Assembly: GCF_001661265.1 (NCBI RefSeq)
Contig: NW_017566992.1
Span: 1,286,892 to 1,350,891 of the forward strand
DNA: 64,000 bases
From: Saitoella complicata NRRL Y-17804
Taxonomy: Eukaryota > Ascomycota > Saitoellomycetes > Saitoellales > Saitoellaceae
Direction: 5' to 3'
Shown here: piece by piece, positions 52,455 to 63,340 of the stretch
Layout of the letters: each line of letters starts with the position of its first letter
Numbering within the stretch: position 1 is the stretch's first letter
The notes under the pieces: generated by a model
Seen by the model: only the letters and a program-made list of their open reading frames with translations
Database searches by the model: none
Told to the model about the DNA's origin: nothing
Program-made: the position numbers and the translations under genes

Positions 52455-53480
52455 TCACTCTTCCTCCTCCAACGGCTCCCCAATCTTCTCCCTAATCTTT
52501 CTGATAATCCCCATCAACGCCTCGCTCGCCGGACTTTCCGGATACTCATCCAAAAAGCTCTGTCCATAATCACACGCCTTCCCAATCCTCGGATCAAGCG
52601 GTACCGCACCCAAGAAATCCACGCCCATATCCTCGGCCAACGCACGCCCACCTCCGGTTGTCGGGGCAAAGATGTATGATTCGCCCGAGCAGGAGGGACA
52701 TACGAATCCGGACATGTTCTCGACGATTCCGAGGACGGGAATATCGGCTTTGCGGCAAAAATCGATTTCTTTACGGACGTCGAGGAGTGCGACTTCTTGT
52801 GGCGTCGTCACGACCACCGCACCATCGATCCCCGAAGCCTTGAGGTATTGCGAGATACTCAAATGTTCATCACTTGTCCCAGGCGGGGTATCGACCACCA
52901 AAAAGTCCAGTGGGCCCCATTCGACATCCTTCAAAAATTGTTTGATTAATCCATTTTTCTTGGGCCCGCGCCAGATGATTGCGTCGTCTGGGTTTGGGAG
53001 CATGAAGCCGATTGACATGACGCCTAGGTTATCAGCGACGTAGACTGGTGACCACCCCGACCCCGAAGTATGAATCGTCTCGCCTTCACAACCCATGATC
53101 TTGGGAATCGACGGCCCACAGATATCGATATCCATAACACCGACTTGAGCATCCGGATCATGCGCTAAACTCCAGCTCAACTGCGACGTAAACGTACTCT
53201 TCCCCACCCCACCCTTCCCACTCAACACCAAGATCTTGTGCCGGACGTCACGGAGTCTCTCCTCGATTATCGGGAGGTCGGGATCGAATTTCGGGGCGGA
53301 GGCACAGATTTGTTGGTTGGGGCAGCGGTCACAGGCGGCTGATTTACCGGCTTGTTCGGATTCGGTGCCGGGGCAGTGTTCGTTTGCGTCGGTTGGTTTG
53401 TCGGATTGGACTTCGGGTAACTCCTCCATTACCTTCTGTGAGGGTTGGGGAAGCTGTGGTGCTGTTTGTGTTGCTATCAT
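52455..53480 (-). CDS. NBP35: Nbp35, cytosolic Fe-S cluster assembly scaffold
   Basis: Intronless, 341 residues. The N-terminal cluster motif CX13CX2CX5C is complete (CPGTE...[12 protein letters not shown]), which separates Nbp35 from its partner Cfd1. The deviant Walker A GKGGVGKS, the switch [10 protein letters not shown] and [12 protein letters not shown] follow. The C-terminal CPSC pair ([10 protein letters not shown]) holds the bridging cluster between subunits. With Cfd1 it forms the transient 4Fe-4S scaffold that feeds cytosolic and nuclear Fe-S proteins. An acidic end (EPLEEEE) closes it. Length and motif order are standard. Confidence 0.95.
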   Translation of the reverse strand: MIATQTAPQLPQPSQKVMEELPEVQSDKPTDANEHCPGTESEQAGKSAACDRCPNQQICASAPKFDPDLPIIEERLRDVRHKILVLSGKGGVGKSTFTSQLSWSLAHDPDAQVGVMDIDICGPSIPKIMGCEGETIHTSGSGWSPVYVADNLGVMSIGFMLPNPDDAIIWRGPKKNGLIKQFLKDVEWGPLDFLVVDTPPGTSDEHLSISQYLKASGIDGAVVVTTPQEVALLDVRKEIDFCRKADIPVLGIVENMSGFVCPSCSGESYIFAPTTGGGRALAEDMGVDFLGAVPLDPRIGKACDYGQSFLDEYPESPASEALMGIIRKIREKIGEPLEEEE

Positions 53481-53643
53481 GGTGATATGATAGAATGGAG
53501 GGAGGATGATGGATCGAGGAGGTTAATGGACGGGGAATATATAGAGGAGTTGAGTGGAGGCGACCCTTATGACAGGCTTAGTAAGGGTCATGCACTCTCA
53601 TGCAATACGCAATGTAACGTAGACAACACCTCCTCCTAAGAAG

Positions 53644-55575
53644 ATGATGCGATCGGCTTCGCGGACGACAAGTGCTCCCGCCGACATGCCTGGTTCAGAG
53701 CTTCTACCGGAGGTGGCAGAGCAGGAATTCGGTGAGATGTCCGATTCGTCTGTTTCTTCCAACGACTCCTTTGGACAGACGACGGAGAGAATTCGGGATG
53801 TTACAACGACTCCTCAGGTTGCTCCTCAGTCGGCCAACACGCCTACCACAACGCCGACAGCGGCACGAACAACTCCTTCAGGAGGTAATGGTCACAGCCG
53901 GGATAGACATCCGCCGCATTATGGTTCCCGGGGAGACCAGCAGAAACCAACCGCACCACCCCTATTCAACCTCTCCGCCGCAGACTCCGAAGCATACCGG
54001 AAGCGTTCATCCAGCGTCACCGGCGTTCCGGGCTACTTCACCTCAACCCCTTCCACAACCGCCTCCCGTCTCCCCCAATCACCACCAATCACCCTCCCTC
54101 CAATCCTCCCAACCCTCGAAAACCGCTCCAGTCCCACGAAATCAGCGAGTACGAAACAAAAGTTGTTCAGTCGACCGAGTAAGATCGTGACGAATGCGGC
54201 GCATGGGCTAGCACATACGATGAGTCAGGCTAAATCACCCACCAGCCCGATCTTTTCTCGGGGAGGGAGTAGTGGAGGTGGCCATGGTGGGGGGCATTCG
54301 CATAGTTTGGGGCCATTGCATATTCACCATCTACATCGACACGATTCAGACGCGAGCACTGCGCACACACCCGAGTATGGACCACCAGGATCCCTCTACG
54401 CAAGTACAGTCAACACCCCATCCCCCGGCGCCGCACCCTCTCCACCCATCCTCCCCCTCGCACCCACAGCCCCTCCCCAAAAATCCCGGAATCCTCTCCT
54501 GAGAACCCGAAAAGACTCGAATCCATCCCTCCTGAGTTCCGCACACAGTATCATCTCCTCTCACCGCCCCTCTCTCGATCTCCTGGGCCGTCCCAGTCTC
54601 GATACCTTGGGCGGCGGCGGGGCCCTTCCTAATTCGCCATCGAGTAGTATGTTCGGACCCCTCCAACTCCAGAAATCAATTTCCACGCTCGATATCCGCT
54701 CAGCATCCGCACACGCAACCTCCTCCACCTACGACTCCTGGCTCACATCCGATGTGTGGCCTTTGCTCAGTGCCCGGGTGCTGCCGTTGTTTAGTGGCGA
54801 GGGGTTGAGGGTACCGGTTGAGGATTTGAATAAGTTGATGATTTCGCATATTAGGAGGTGTGTGGGGGATAACACCACGTACACCCTCCTCGACGACCTC
54901 CATGACTTACTGGAGGTGGGTATGACATCCCTCAACCAACCGCCTCTCACATCCTCCTCCCTCCCCCCCGAACGACTCATCCCCCGCCTCGTCGAGGTGT
55001 GGGAATTCTTTTTTGGACGGGTGTTACCCTATCTCGAGGCCGTGTTTTTGCCGTTACAGAAAGAGTGGAAGGGTGTCGGGAGTGTGTTGAGTGAGAGGGG
55101 GAGTGAGATGGTGTGGGGGGCTGAGAGGGGGGAAATTGATATCAGGAGGATTGCATTGATGGAGTTTAGGGATGTGGTTATTCTGCCGAATCAGAAGGTG
55201 TTTGAGAGGCTACATGGTGCGTATTCCTAGGGAGGATGGGAACGAACGAGGGGCTAATTGATCGCGAGGATACAGGGGTCTTTTCGAGTTTGAGACTCGA
55301 TATTGATTCTGCGCAGAATATCACTGATACCGCTAGTCGGTTACTACAGTGTGTATCGGTCCTTGCCTCGATCCTATCTGGGGACGAGAAGCAGGCGGGT
55401 ATGGATAAACGTGCGTTCTCCTTCTCTTCTTCAACTCCTTTCCTTGGTTCTATACTAATGGTGCGATGTAGTTGCCAGAACGCTAAAAGATAACTGGTTC
55501 CGTCGCAGGTTGGGGGGTGACCGCAGAGGCTTCGTGGGTGAGAAAAGGGGCGAGAGGATTAAAGCCGGTCGATGA
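53644..55575 (+). CDS. HbrB-domain protein (Bit61/Protor-type TORC2 subunit)
   Basis: Exons 53644-55216, 55276-55410 and 55472-55575, with introns of 59 and 61 nt (donors GTGCGT, GTGCGT), give 603 residues. The first 350 residues are disordered, rich in Ser/Pro/Thr, with a His/Gly cluster (GGGHGGGHSHSLGPLHIHHLHRH). The HbrB domain runs from about 360: WPLLSARVLPLFSGEGLRVPVEDLN, LDDLHDLLEVGM, LIPRLVEVWEFFFGRVLPYLEAVFLPLQ, then FSSLRLDIDS after the first intron. HbrB and Bit61/Bit2 bind TORC2, and Aspergillus hbrB mutants hyperbranch. The third exon gives a basic end (WFRRRLGGDRRGF...RIKAGR). Its last 17 bases overlap the extended frame of the gene on the other strand. Confidence 0.86.
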
Positions 55576-56311
55576 TTTCTTTAAACTGACGCTCGAGTTT
55601 TCCTTTCATGATTCGTGGTGGGAGTGATGATGCGGGGTTTGGCTTGGTCTTCGGTCCAGCCGTCGACGTTGCAGTTGTGGCCTTTGTTTTCTGCTTTGGT
55701 TTGGTGACGGTGTTGGCGTTCTTTGAGATTCGTCCGGTATGCGCAATATGACCTTGACGCTTTGCATTCCGTCGTTCGGTGCGGTGTGTGCCTTTGGTGT
55801 GTAGTTTGTCGTATTCAGCGGCGGTTTGGTCGGCGTACTCTTCCAGACCAGAGAGTCAAAGCTCCTCATCTGAATCGGAGTCGGTTTTCTTCGCAAAGAC
55901 CGATGCCACTGCTGCCGGTGCAGCCTTGGCTGGCAACAAAGCCGCAGGAATGGAGACGGCCGTCCTCACCGGCCTCTTCGCAACCGGAGTCCCCAAATCC
56001 GCAGCCTTCCCAAACCCACCCTCCATAAGACTCAACATATCCTCCAAATCCTGCTGTTCCTTGATCTTCCTCTCCCTTTCCTGGTTCCGCGTTAACTCCA
56101 CTAAACCTCTCGTATCCTTTTTTTCCACCGAGACGCCACGGAGATCGGATTGCTCGGTAGCGAAGATGGAGTCGAGTTCGTCGCGGAGGACGTCGTTTGC
56201 GTGTTTTGTTGCTGCGCTGGGTTTGGAGCGTTTGGTTGGGGGTTTTGCGGTGGGGCGGGAGTATGGCGTCTTTGAGTGAGCGGTTTTCTTGGACTTGATT
56301 CGACCTGGCAT
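55559..56311 (-). CDS. Unrecognised Lys-rich protein; in-frame TGA followed by 98 more coding-like codons
   Basis: From the ATG at 56311 a basic protein reads MPGRIKSKKTAHSKTPYSRP, then a helical middle (DVLRDELDSIFATEQ, RNQERERKIKEQQDLEDMLSL) and an acidic end DSDSDEEL, where TGA (55858-55856) stops it after 151 residues. The same frame goes straight on for 98 codons to a TAA at 55561-55559, with clearly protein-like sequence (LSGLEEYADQTAAEYDKLH, then HRTERRNAKRQGH, SKNANTVTKPKQ, ending MKGKLERQFKEIIDRL). Stop read-through, a short in-phase intron with weak sites, a true mutation, or a sequence error could explain it. I do not recognise the family. The basic tail suggests a nuclear or nucleolar protein. 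An upstream ATG at 56497 is in frame but adds random-looking sequence. Confidence 0.6.
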
Positions 56312-56641
56312 GTTGAATAGCTGGTTGCTGGATGGTGTTGTGTTTGGATGGACGACCGTATTTTTGGACCCCGTGTGGCGAGTGCCGCAGCTGGGAACGT
56401 CTGCCGCGACAGGAAACTCTGCTATTAAGGAAGTGGTAAATTGGAGTGGAAAGGGTTCTGTCGAAGCGCGGAAGGTTTGGCTTTCGAAGTTACTCAATTG
56501 TCCATTGCCTCATTGTCGCTCTGACTGGATAAGGTTTGCCTCTGTGCCGTCTCGCTGCCGTGGCGTGCCAGCGTCATGCGTGCATCTGAATTCGAACGGG
56601 AGAAAACAACAACCCCAATACCAATCTCATTCTCAATTGCA

Positions 56642-57790
56642 ATGAGTGTGCGTACCTCCGTAATTGTGTCGATTCAGTCGCTCATGGATTCACGTACAGA
56701 CCACTCTCGACTACCCATCAACCAACCCCGAAGCACCTCAGGGGCACCCAGGTATTCCTCCTACCCCCAAGGTCCCCCACCCCATACGCAATCAATTAAC
56801 ACCCCCTCTCCTCCCTAGGCCACCTCACCTCCGAGCAAGAATCCAAGGTCGTCCAACTCCGAGCAGCCCTCCAACAAGCCGGGTGCACCGAACGCCTCGA
56901 TGACCCCTCCATGTGCCGCTTCCTCCGCGCTCGCAAATGGGACATCAACCTCGCAAAGGAGATGTTCCTAAACTGCGAGAAGTGGAGGAGGGAGTTCGGT
57001 GTTGATGAGATTGCGAAGAACTTTCAGTATCCGGAGAAAGAGGCCGTGTCGAAGTATTACCCTCAATACTACCACAAGACGGATAAGGTGCGGAAGTTCC
57101 GTGTCTGACGATAATGGAAAGAGGTTGACGAACTTTTGTACAGGATGGACGTCCGGTATACATTGAGCAGCTCGGCGGTATCGACTTGAAGAAGATGTAC
57201 GAGATCACCACCCAAGAACGCATGATGCAAAACCTCGTCTACGAATACGAGAAATTCGTTGACCCCCGTCTCGTAAAGAACTTGTCCTCCCTATTAACTC
57301 GACCGGGACTGACATAGTTTTTTACAGCCCGCATGCTCCCGAAAAGCCGGAAAGCTCATCGAGACTTCTTGCACCATCCTCGACTTGAAGGGCGTCGGAA
57401 TCACCTCCATCTCCTCCGTGTACGGATACGTCAAGCAAGCTTCCCAGATCTCCAGTGACTACTACCCCGAGCGTCTCGGCAAGATGTGTATGTCTTCCCC
57501 CCCACTCTCCCTTGTTGTCATCTCAGAACTAACATGACCATGACATAGTCCTTATCAACGCCCCCTGGGGTTTCTCCGGCGCCTGGAAAATGGTCGCAAA
57601 GCTCCTCGACCCCGCTACCGTCGCTAAAATCAACATCCTCGGTTCTTCGTACCAGTCTGAGCTCCTTGCCCAGATCCCGGCGGAGAACTTGCCGAAGCAA
57701 TTTGGTGGAAAGTGCGATTGTGCGGACCGTGGTGGTAATTGTGCGATGAGCGATGCTGGACCGTGGAATGACCCTCAGTACTTGAAGTAA
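56642..57790 (+). CDS. SEC14: Sec14 phosphatidylinositol/phosphatidylcholine transfer protein, six exons
   Basis: Exons 56642-56647 (ATGAGT only), 56700-56751, 56819-57087, 57144-57272, 57328-57487 and 57549-57790, with introns of 52, 67, 56, 55 and 61 nt, give 285 residues. The spliced start reads [20 protein letters not shown] and then [10 protein letters not shown], the conserved Sec14 N-terminus. The CRAL-TRIO_N helices ([18 protein letters not shown]) and lipid-binding lobe follow: [57 protein letters not shown] and [14 protein letters not shown]. The C-terminus has a Cys cluster ([13 protein letters not shown]). Sec14 couples lipid metabolism to Golgi vesicle formation. All junctions keep frame. 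Confidence 0.93.
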
Positions 57791-58033
57791 GTGGTTGCTG
57801 GTTTCGGTAAAGGGGCAAGGATGGGGGAGGAGTGCGTGTATGAGTGTAGGGTTTTGACTACATAACTCGGGAAGAAGCAAAATGCGTTTAACTTTTTCTT
57901 GGATAAGAAGATGAAGCGAGATTAAGCAAATATTACGAATACTCAAGAACCATGCGCCGAACCAAACCCTATAACTCCCGTCCCGTTTCCCCAAACCCCA
58001 TTGTTTCATTTCGTTCCCTTCCAATACTACTTC

Positions 58034-58778
58034 TCATGCCTGCGCCTTCTTTTTCTCGAGATAAGCAATGACATCCTTCGCTCTCTCCAACTTCGCCGTA
58101 GTCATCGGGATAGACTTCTTCAACTCCTTCAATGTCTGCATGGCCTCTTCATAATCATGCTTAACGTCTTCTTCCCGCGCAAGAGCTTCCAACGTGACAT
58201 CCTCTTCCATCGCAACCTCATCATCCCCGTTGACTTCCGTCTCGGCCTCTAAAGCTGACAGTGCAGCGCGTTGTGCTTCGGCGGCTCTTCGGGGTGCGTC
58301 ACGACGGAGTTGCGTGACTTTGAGGGTTTCCACTTCGAGCTGTTCTTGGAGTTTTTGGACGCGGGTGTGTAGGGATGGATCATACGGTTCAAAATCTGTA
58401 GGTACCTTCGGTTAGTCAGACTCTTCTGAAGAGACAGGACGGGAAGCGTACGATCTGCGCCCGTATCTGGGTCGAGTGTTTTGTCGTCCGATGCATCCAT
58501 GCCGTTAATCGTTACGCTCGACTTTGCCATCCCGAATGTTCGTGCGACAAACTGTTCGCAACTTATCAGCCTCAGAAGAAAAAATCTTCTACCGATCCAT
58601 TACGAACCTCTCCGACTAACTCCTCCACTCGCGATCGTAGCGCATCCTCATGATCCGTCGCGTTGTCTTTCGGGAGGTGAGTAGCGAGTTTGTCACGGAC
58701 GGCTTTGGTGAGGTTTGCGCGGAGGTATCGGATATCTGCTGCGTCATCGAGAGGGATCTTTGGCTGGAGAGAGGACAT
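58034..58778 (-). CDS. NSL1: Kinetochore MIND-complex subunit Mis14/Nsl1
   Basis: Exons 58778-58608, 58551-58452 and 58395-58034 with two 56-nt introns (donors GTTCGT and GTACGC) give 210 residues. The Mis14 signature spans the first junction: LRSRVEELVGE then FVARTFGMAKSSVTINGMDAS. FEPYDPSLHTRVQKLQEQLEVE follows the second junction. The rest is coiled coil (LRRDAPRRAAEAQRAALSALEAE, DYEEAMQTLKELKKSI) ending AYLEKKKAQA. In the MIND/Mis12 complex it links the inner kinetochore to Ndc80. The length is typical. It is divergent from HEM12. Confidence 0.88.
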
Positions 58779-59098
58779 TTTGGTGGTGAGGTTTCTTGTA
58801 TGGGGGTTTGAGTTTCGGGCCGCGGTCGGGTTGTCGCGTGATGGTAAACAAGAATGCGTGATGTTGGCAACCACACAGTCTTGAACATGAAGGCCTGATC
58901 TGTTGAAGCTTGATGTCTTTTATTGAGATTCAGATGCAATCAATCATTGACTGTGTATGTTGAAGAAAGGACGGGTGCACACCGATCCGACCTTGCATGG
59001 CCCGATCGTGATATCTCGTAAGTACCCGTATACGTATATTCGATGATCTCAACACCGCAAAGTACAACTCCTCCATCCTCCTCTTGATCCCCCCATCA
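58779..59098. other. Divergent promoter region, NSL1 and HEM12
   Basis: 320 bp between start codons. A C-rich leader precedes HEM12. No named element is seen. Confidence 0.4.
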
Positions 59099-60187
59099 AT
59101 GGCCACCTTCCCACCCCTCCAGAACGACCTCATCCTCCGCGCAGCCCGCGGCGAACAGGTCGAACGTCCCCCAATGTGGGTCATGCGCCAAGCCGGCCGC
59201 TACCTCCCCGAATACCACAAAGTCCGTGCCGGACACGACTTCTTCGAAATGTGCCGCACCCCCGAAATCGCTTCTACAATCACCCTCCAGCCTATTGAGC
59301 GATACGAAGATCTCGACGCCGCAATTATCTTTTCGGATATCTTGGTGATTCCGCAGGCGATGGGGATGGTTGTTGAGATGGTCGAGAAGAAGGGACCACA
59401 TTTTCCTGAACCATTGGATACGCCGGAGGATGTGGCGAAGTTGAAGAGACTTGGGGAGGGGTGTGATGTGAAGAAGGAGCTTGGATACGTGTTTGAGGCG
59501 CTCACCCTCACCCGACAAAAACTTGCTGGACGAGTGCCCTTGCTCGGATTCATCGGTGCCCCATGGACATTGATGGCCTACATGATCGAAGGCGGCGGCA
59601 GCAAGACCTTCACAAAGGCAAAGTCATGGCTGTTCAAGTACCCCGAAGACTCCCAGAAGCTGTTGCAGGACATCACCGATGTGGCAGTTGAGTTCTTGGC
59701 ACAACAAGTCGTTGCAGGTGCACAGATGGTCCAGGTCTTTGATTCGTGGGCAGGAGAGTTGAGTCCGGTGGAGTTTGCAGAGTTCTCGTTATCGTACCTC
59801 CGACAGATTTCTAAGCGTGTTCCGGAGCGGTTGGCGGAGTTGGGACAGGAGCGGGTGCCTATGACCGTGTTTGCAAAGGGTGCGTGGTACGCTCTTGAGG
59901 CTCTCTGCGATTCCGGGTACAATGTCGTCGGACTCGACTGGACCCATGATCCTGCTGAGGCAAGGAAGATCGCAAACGGACGTGTCACTCTGCAAGGAAA
60001 CATGGACCCGAATGTGTTGTACGGTGGAAAGGCGGCAATCGACAAGGCCGTCAAGAGAATTGTTGAAGGCTTCGGTGGTGGAAAGCAAGGATACATTGTC
60101 AACTTGGGTCATGGAGTCACGCCGGGTGTCAACCCTGAAGATTTGGGCTTCTTCTTGAGGAAGAACCATGAGTATGGATCTGCGTAG
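59099..60187 (+). CDS. HEM12: Uroporphyrinogen decarboxylase
   Basis: Intronless, 362 residues from the ATG at 59099. Signature one [16 protein letters not shown] (with the substrate-binding Arg residues) and signature two [19 protein letters not shown] are intact. The catalytic Asp is in [28 protein letters not shown] and the C-terminal [13 protein letters not shown] histidine complete the active site. It removes four acetate carboxyls from uroporphyrinogen III to give coproporphyrinogen III in cytosolic haem synthesis. Length and motifs are those of Hem12. Confidence 0.96.
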   Translation: MATFPPLQNDLILRAARGEQVERPPMWVMRQAGRYLPEYHKVRAGHDFFEMCRTPEIASTITLQPIERYEDLDAAIIFSDILVIPQAMGMVVEMVEKKGPHFPEPLDTPEDVAKLKRLGEGCDVKKELGYVFEALTLTRQKLAGRVPLLGFIGAPWTLMAYMIEGGGSKTFTKAKSWLFKYPEDSQKLLQDITDVAVEFLAQQVVAGAQMVQVFDSWAGELSPVEFAEFSLSYLRQISKRVPERLAELGQERVPMTVFAKGAWYALEALCDSGYNVVGLDWTHDPAEARKIANGRVTLQGNMDPNVLYGGKAAIDKAVKRIVEGFGGGKQGYIVNLGHGVTPGVNPEDLGFFLRKNHEYGSA

Positions 60188-60288
60188 ATGACCTAGAGGA
60201 TCCTATATTATGTATTCTTACAGATACCCCTCGTCCAAAAATTCCAAGAAGACGCTTTCTACTCGTACATCTGCTGTATTCTCAAGGC

Positions 60289-61383
60289 TTAAGCCTCAGT
60301 GATATCGTCGTCCTCCAAGACCAAGACCTGCTTCCCAATAGCCTTTCCACTCTCCAACAACTGATGAATCTTCCTCAAGTTCTCAATGGTGAACTTGTAC
60401 TTCTCCGTCGCGAACGAAGTCAGAACGCCCTCCTCAGCCAACGTCGCCATCTTGTCCAATGCCTCTCCCTGGAACTCCAGGTCGTGGTTGTACATCGGGC
60501 GAGAAAGCATGAAAACCCAAGAAAACGACAACGCCTTACTAAACGCATCTGCAAGCGGAATCGGGTCGTCCGACTCGACGATAGAACCAATCTTCCCCCT
60601 CGGCGCCGCAGTCTTGATGAGCTGCTCAACATACCCCGGCGTAGGCCCATACAAGACCGCATTATACTCGACATTCTCGACACCCAACTCCTTGAGCTGA
60701 GTGTCCAGGGGTTTGTGGTGGTCGATGGTGTCGGTTGCGCCGTTTTGTTTGCACCAGGCGATTGTTTCGGGGCGGGAGGCTGTGGAGATCACACGCGGGA
60801 TTTTGAGGACGCGGGAAGCAAGTTGGGCGGCGGCCGTGCCGACGCCCCCGGCGCCGTTGATGATGAGGAGGGTTCCGGGGTTGGGTTTGTCGAGGGAGAG
60901 GTTGAAATGGTCGATCAACACTGTTTATCGTTCTTCGTTAGCATTGGACATTGTGTGATGGATCAAAGATACAAGGAGGGAGTGAAGCATACATTCCCAA
61001 GCAGTCAACCCAACCAAAGGCAAAGACGCCGCATCAGCCCAATCCCAATTCTTCGGCTTCCGTCCCACAATCCGCTCATCCACAACCGAGAACTGCGCAT
61101 TCGTTCCCTGGCGACCAAGCGCGCCGGCATACATGACCTCATCGCCAACCTTCCACCTCGTCACCTCGGGACCACATTCAGCGACGATTCCGGCAGCATC
61201 CCAGCCGAGGACTGGATCAGCTGGGAATTTGCCTTGACGGCATTTGGTGTCGACGGGGTTAACGGAGATGGCCTTGATGCGGACGAGGATGTCACGACCG
61301 GTTGCTGTGGGACGCTCGTGTTCGATGATGTGGAGGCCGGAGACGGGGCCGGGGGTGAATGCTACTGCTTTCATGGTGGGCAT
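60289..61383 (-). CDS. Zinc-type alcohol dehydrogenase-like (quinone oxidoreductase superfamily)
   Basis: Exons 61383-60993 and 60920-60289 around a 72-nt intron (donor GTATGC, branch GCTAAC, acceptor AAACAG) give 340 residues. MDR-family landmarks: MKAVAFTPGP, DILVRIKAISVNPVDTKCRQGKFP, LGWDAAGIVAECGPEV, VGDEVMYAG, SLPLVGLTAWE, then the NADPH-binding LIINGAGGVGTAAAQLA. It belongs to the zinc-type ADH family-1 group, which, despite its name, lacks the zinc ligands of classical ADH. Members reduce quinones or enals with NADPH, but the substrate is unknown. Yeast and bacterial relatives are stress-related. Cytosolic location is expected. Confidence 0.88.
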
Positions 61384-61571
61384 GATGACTGATTGGGTGT
61401 TGGTGATGGGATGAGGGAGGGATGGATGGTATGTTTGTTGAGGTGATCGAATTTGTAATCGTGCATCGACCCCGGCCGCGGCTGGTTGTAGCCGGAACGC
61501 GCCGCACGACGGACCGTGGGGACCAGTCAACATGGCCGGCACGACAATTCCATAGAGTACAATTAGAAGCA

Positions 61572-62909
61572 CTACTCCCATTGAACTGCCACCCACTCCT
61601 CCGTATACCCAACACCACCGTCCTCCATTCCAGATGGCGAGCAATCTCCCAAACACGTAGCCACCAAGATAACGCACCACTCCAATCCAGCGTTAAGAAT
61701 AACGTCCTCTTCCAGGATCGCAACGGCGTGCGGCATAACTTGCAACTCGAAAACTCTCGGTGACCGGCAGTGCGGGCATGCTGGGATTGCGGAGGGGTTG
61801 TATGCGCGGTCTTCGGTGAGTAGCTGCTTCCCCACCGCATCTTTGGACGAAAAGAAGAGTGGTGCACCCGACCTCTCATACCGTACACACTGCTCAGGGT
61901 TCTCCGCCACTCGCTCCGTAAATGTCTTAAATACCTTATCCAAAGCCGAACTTTCATACTTCTCTCCACCCCATTCTTCTGCACCGTTCTTCATGTCCGC
62001 AACAGCTTCTTTCGCCAACTCTTCTATCCGGTCTTTAGGTGCCTTTGCCTTTTGAGGGGCTGATTTGAGGGTTTCGGGTGTGATGAAGAGGTATTGACAG
62101 GGGTAGGATGGGACCGTTTCTGGCCATGGGAGGGGAGGGTCTCGGGGTTTTGGTGGCGGTGGTGGTGGGATGTTTTGTTTGGCGATGGCGGCGAAGGAGC
62201 GGGTTGATGCGGATACTGCAGGTTTTGAAGTTGTTGTTGGTGGGGTGACTTTTGGCTGAGGGGCCTTCTTCGGCTTGCTTGGTGCTGGGGCGGCAGCGAA
62301 GGGGTTCGCGCCTGCTGGTGAAGCAAAGGGGTTCGGGGCGGAAGCGGGTGCTGCGAACGGATTGCTTGCGCCTCCAAATGGACTTGCCGACGCAGATGGT
62401 GCTGAGAAAGGGTTCGCTACCGCAAAGGGATTGGCAGCAGGTGCCGTCATTGCGAACGGATTTGCCACAGGAGTCAGTGCAGACGCTGGCGAAATAGGCA
62501 CCTCGGGCTCCTCCTCTTCAATCTGCAGGTTCTCAATCTCTGGTAGTCTTTCACCTCTTAAAACTGCTCTGGCAGCTTTGACAGAGCCCGGCCGCTTCTG
62601 ACATGCCTTTTGAGCACATCCCCATACGTAGATAACACGCTCGTCATTGGAGCCCTCAATAGGGGCATAAGCTTGCAAGAGCAAGTTCATATAGGAATTG
62701 CAGACACCACATTGAGCATATCGAGCGTCCACTGGAGTGTTCGGAGTGAGCCATAGCTGCGAGAATGTCAGTACAAATCAGGGAAGAGGAGCTAGGTGAC
62801 AAACCGGTTCGCCACCGATAAAAGTACAGTACTGATCAAGTCCGGTCTCCGCGGACGCAGGACCATCAGGGTATCCGAGGAGAACGCTGGTCTTAATCTT
62901 GCTTGCCAT
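61572..62909 (-). CDS. TSR4: Tsr4/PDCD2 family protein, chaperone for ribosomal protein uS5 (Rps2)
   Basis: Exons 62909-62805 and 62756-61572 around a 48-nt phase-0 intron (donor GTTTGT, branch ACTGAC, acceptor TCGCAG) give 429 residues. The N-terminal half opens SVLLGYPDG and DQYCTFIGGEP, then the zinc-binding QCGVCNSYMNLLLQAYAPIEGS and VIYVWGCAQKACQ. The C-terminal PDCD2_C domain has EQCVRYERSGAPLFFSS and PACPHCRSPRVFELQVMPH. Between them a linker of about 60 residues carries six NPF tripeptides, which is unusual. Yeast Tsr4 binds Rps2 during its synthesis and is needed for 20S pre-rRNA processing. Confidence 0.92.
62279..62465 (-). repeat. NPF-Ala-rich tandem repeat region inside TSR4
   Basis: Six Asn-Pro-Phe tripeptides, each followed by Ala or Ser and spaced 7-13 residues apart in an Ala/Pro/Ser-rich linker (about residues 132-195 of Tsr4). 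The underlying DNA repeats imperfectly, so it likely grew by small duplications. Confidence 0.7.
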
Positions 62910-63340
62910 CGTTTTCCTGAAGTTGACCTCGTAGGAGGAGTTTTAAGCTTTCACACACCATGTCGAAAGAGGAAGTTTTTTGTATGGGAGGCCCTGGCAA
63001 TCGCAGTTCGAGAGCCGATACAAGAGAGGATGCGACTCTTCGAGATCAAACATTGATAAACATTTTGAAAATGATCATGTCTTCATCCCCACCATGCCAT
63101 CATCTCATTTAACGGGAGTGCTTGGTTACGGACCCCTACTGCAGCGGTTGGGCGTCAACCGAAACCTTATTCCCCCGATTGCTAAGGGGGGCTCGGTGAA
63201 TACCTACTTCATGAGCTTTTCAAGGGCCATTCAATACCAATTATAGAGGGACGATTGAGGTTCCTATCATCAGCACCGGCATCGACCGCATTCTGTCGTT
63301 ACAACGGGTCTCGACAACCTCGGGAATCCGATAACGTTTG
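62910..63340. other. Divergent intergenic region at the right end
   Basis: 431 bp between the TSR4 start (minus) and the right-edge gene start (plus). Short frames here (62796-63056, 62980-63246) look random. No element is assigned. Confidence 0.4.

Noticed and set aside
60364-61392. 342-codon plus-strand open frame
   Set aside because: Antisense to the spliced dehydrogenase-like gene, whose family motifs are clear.
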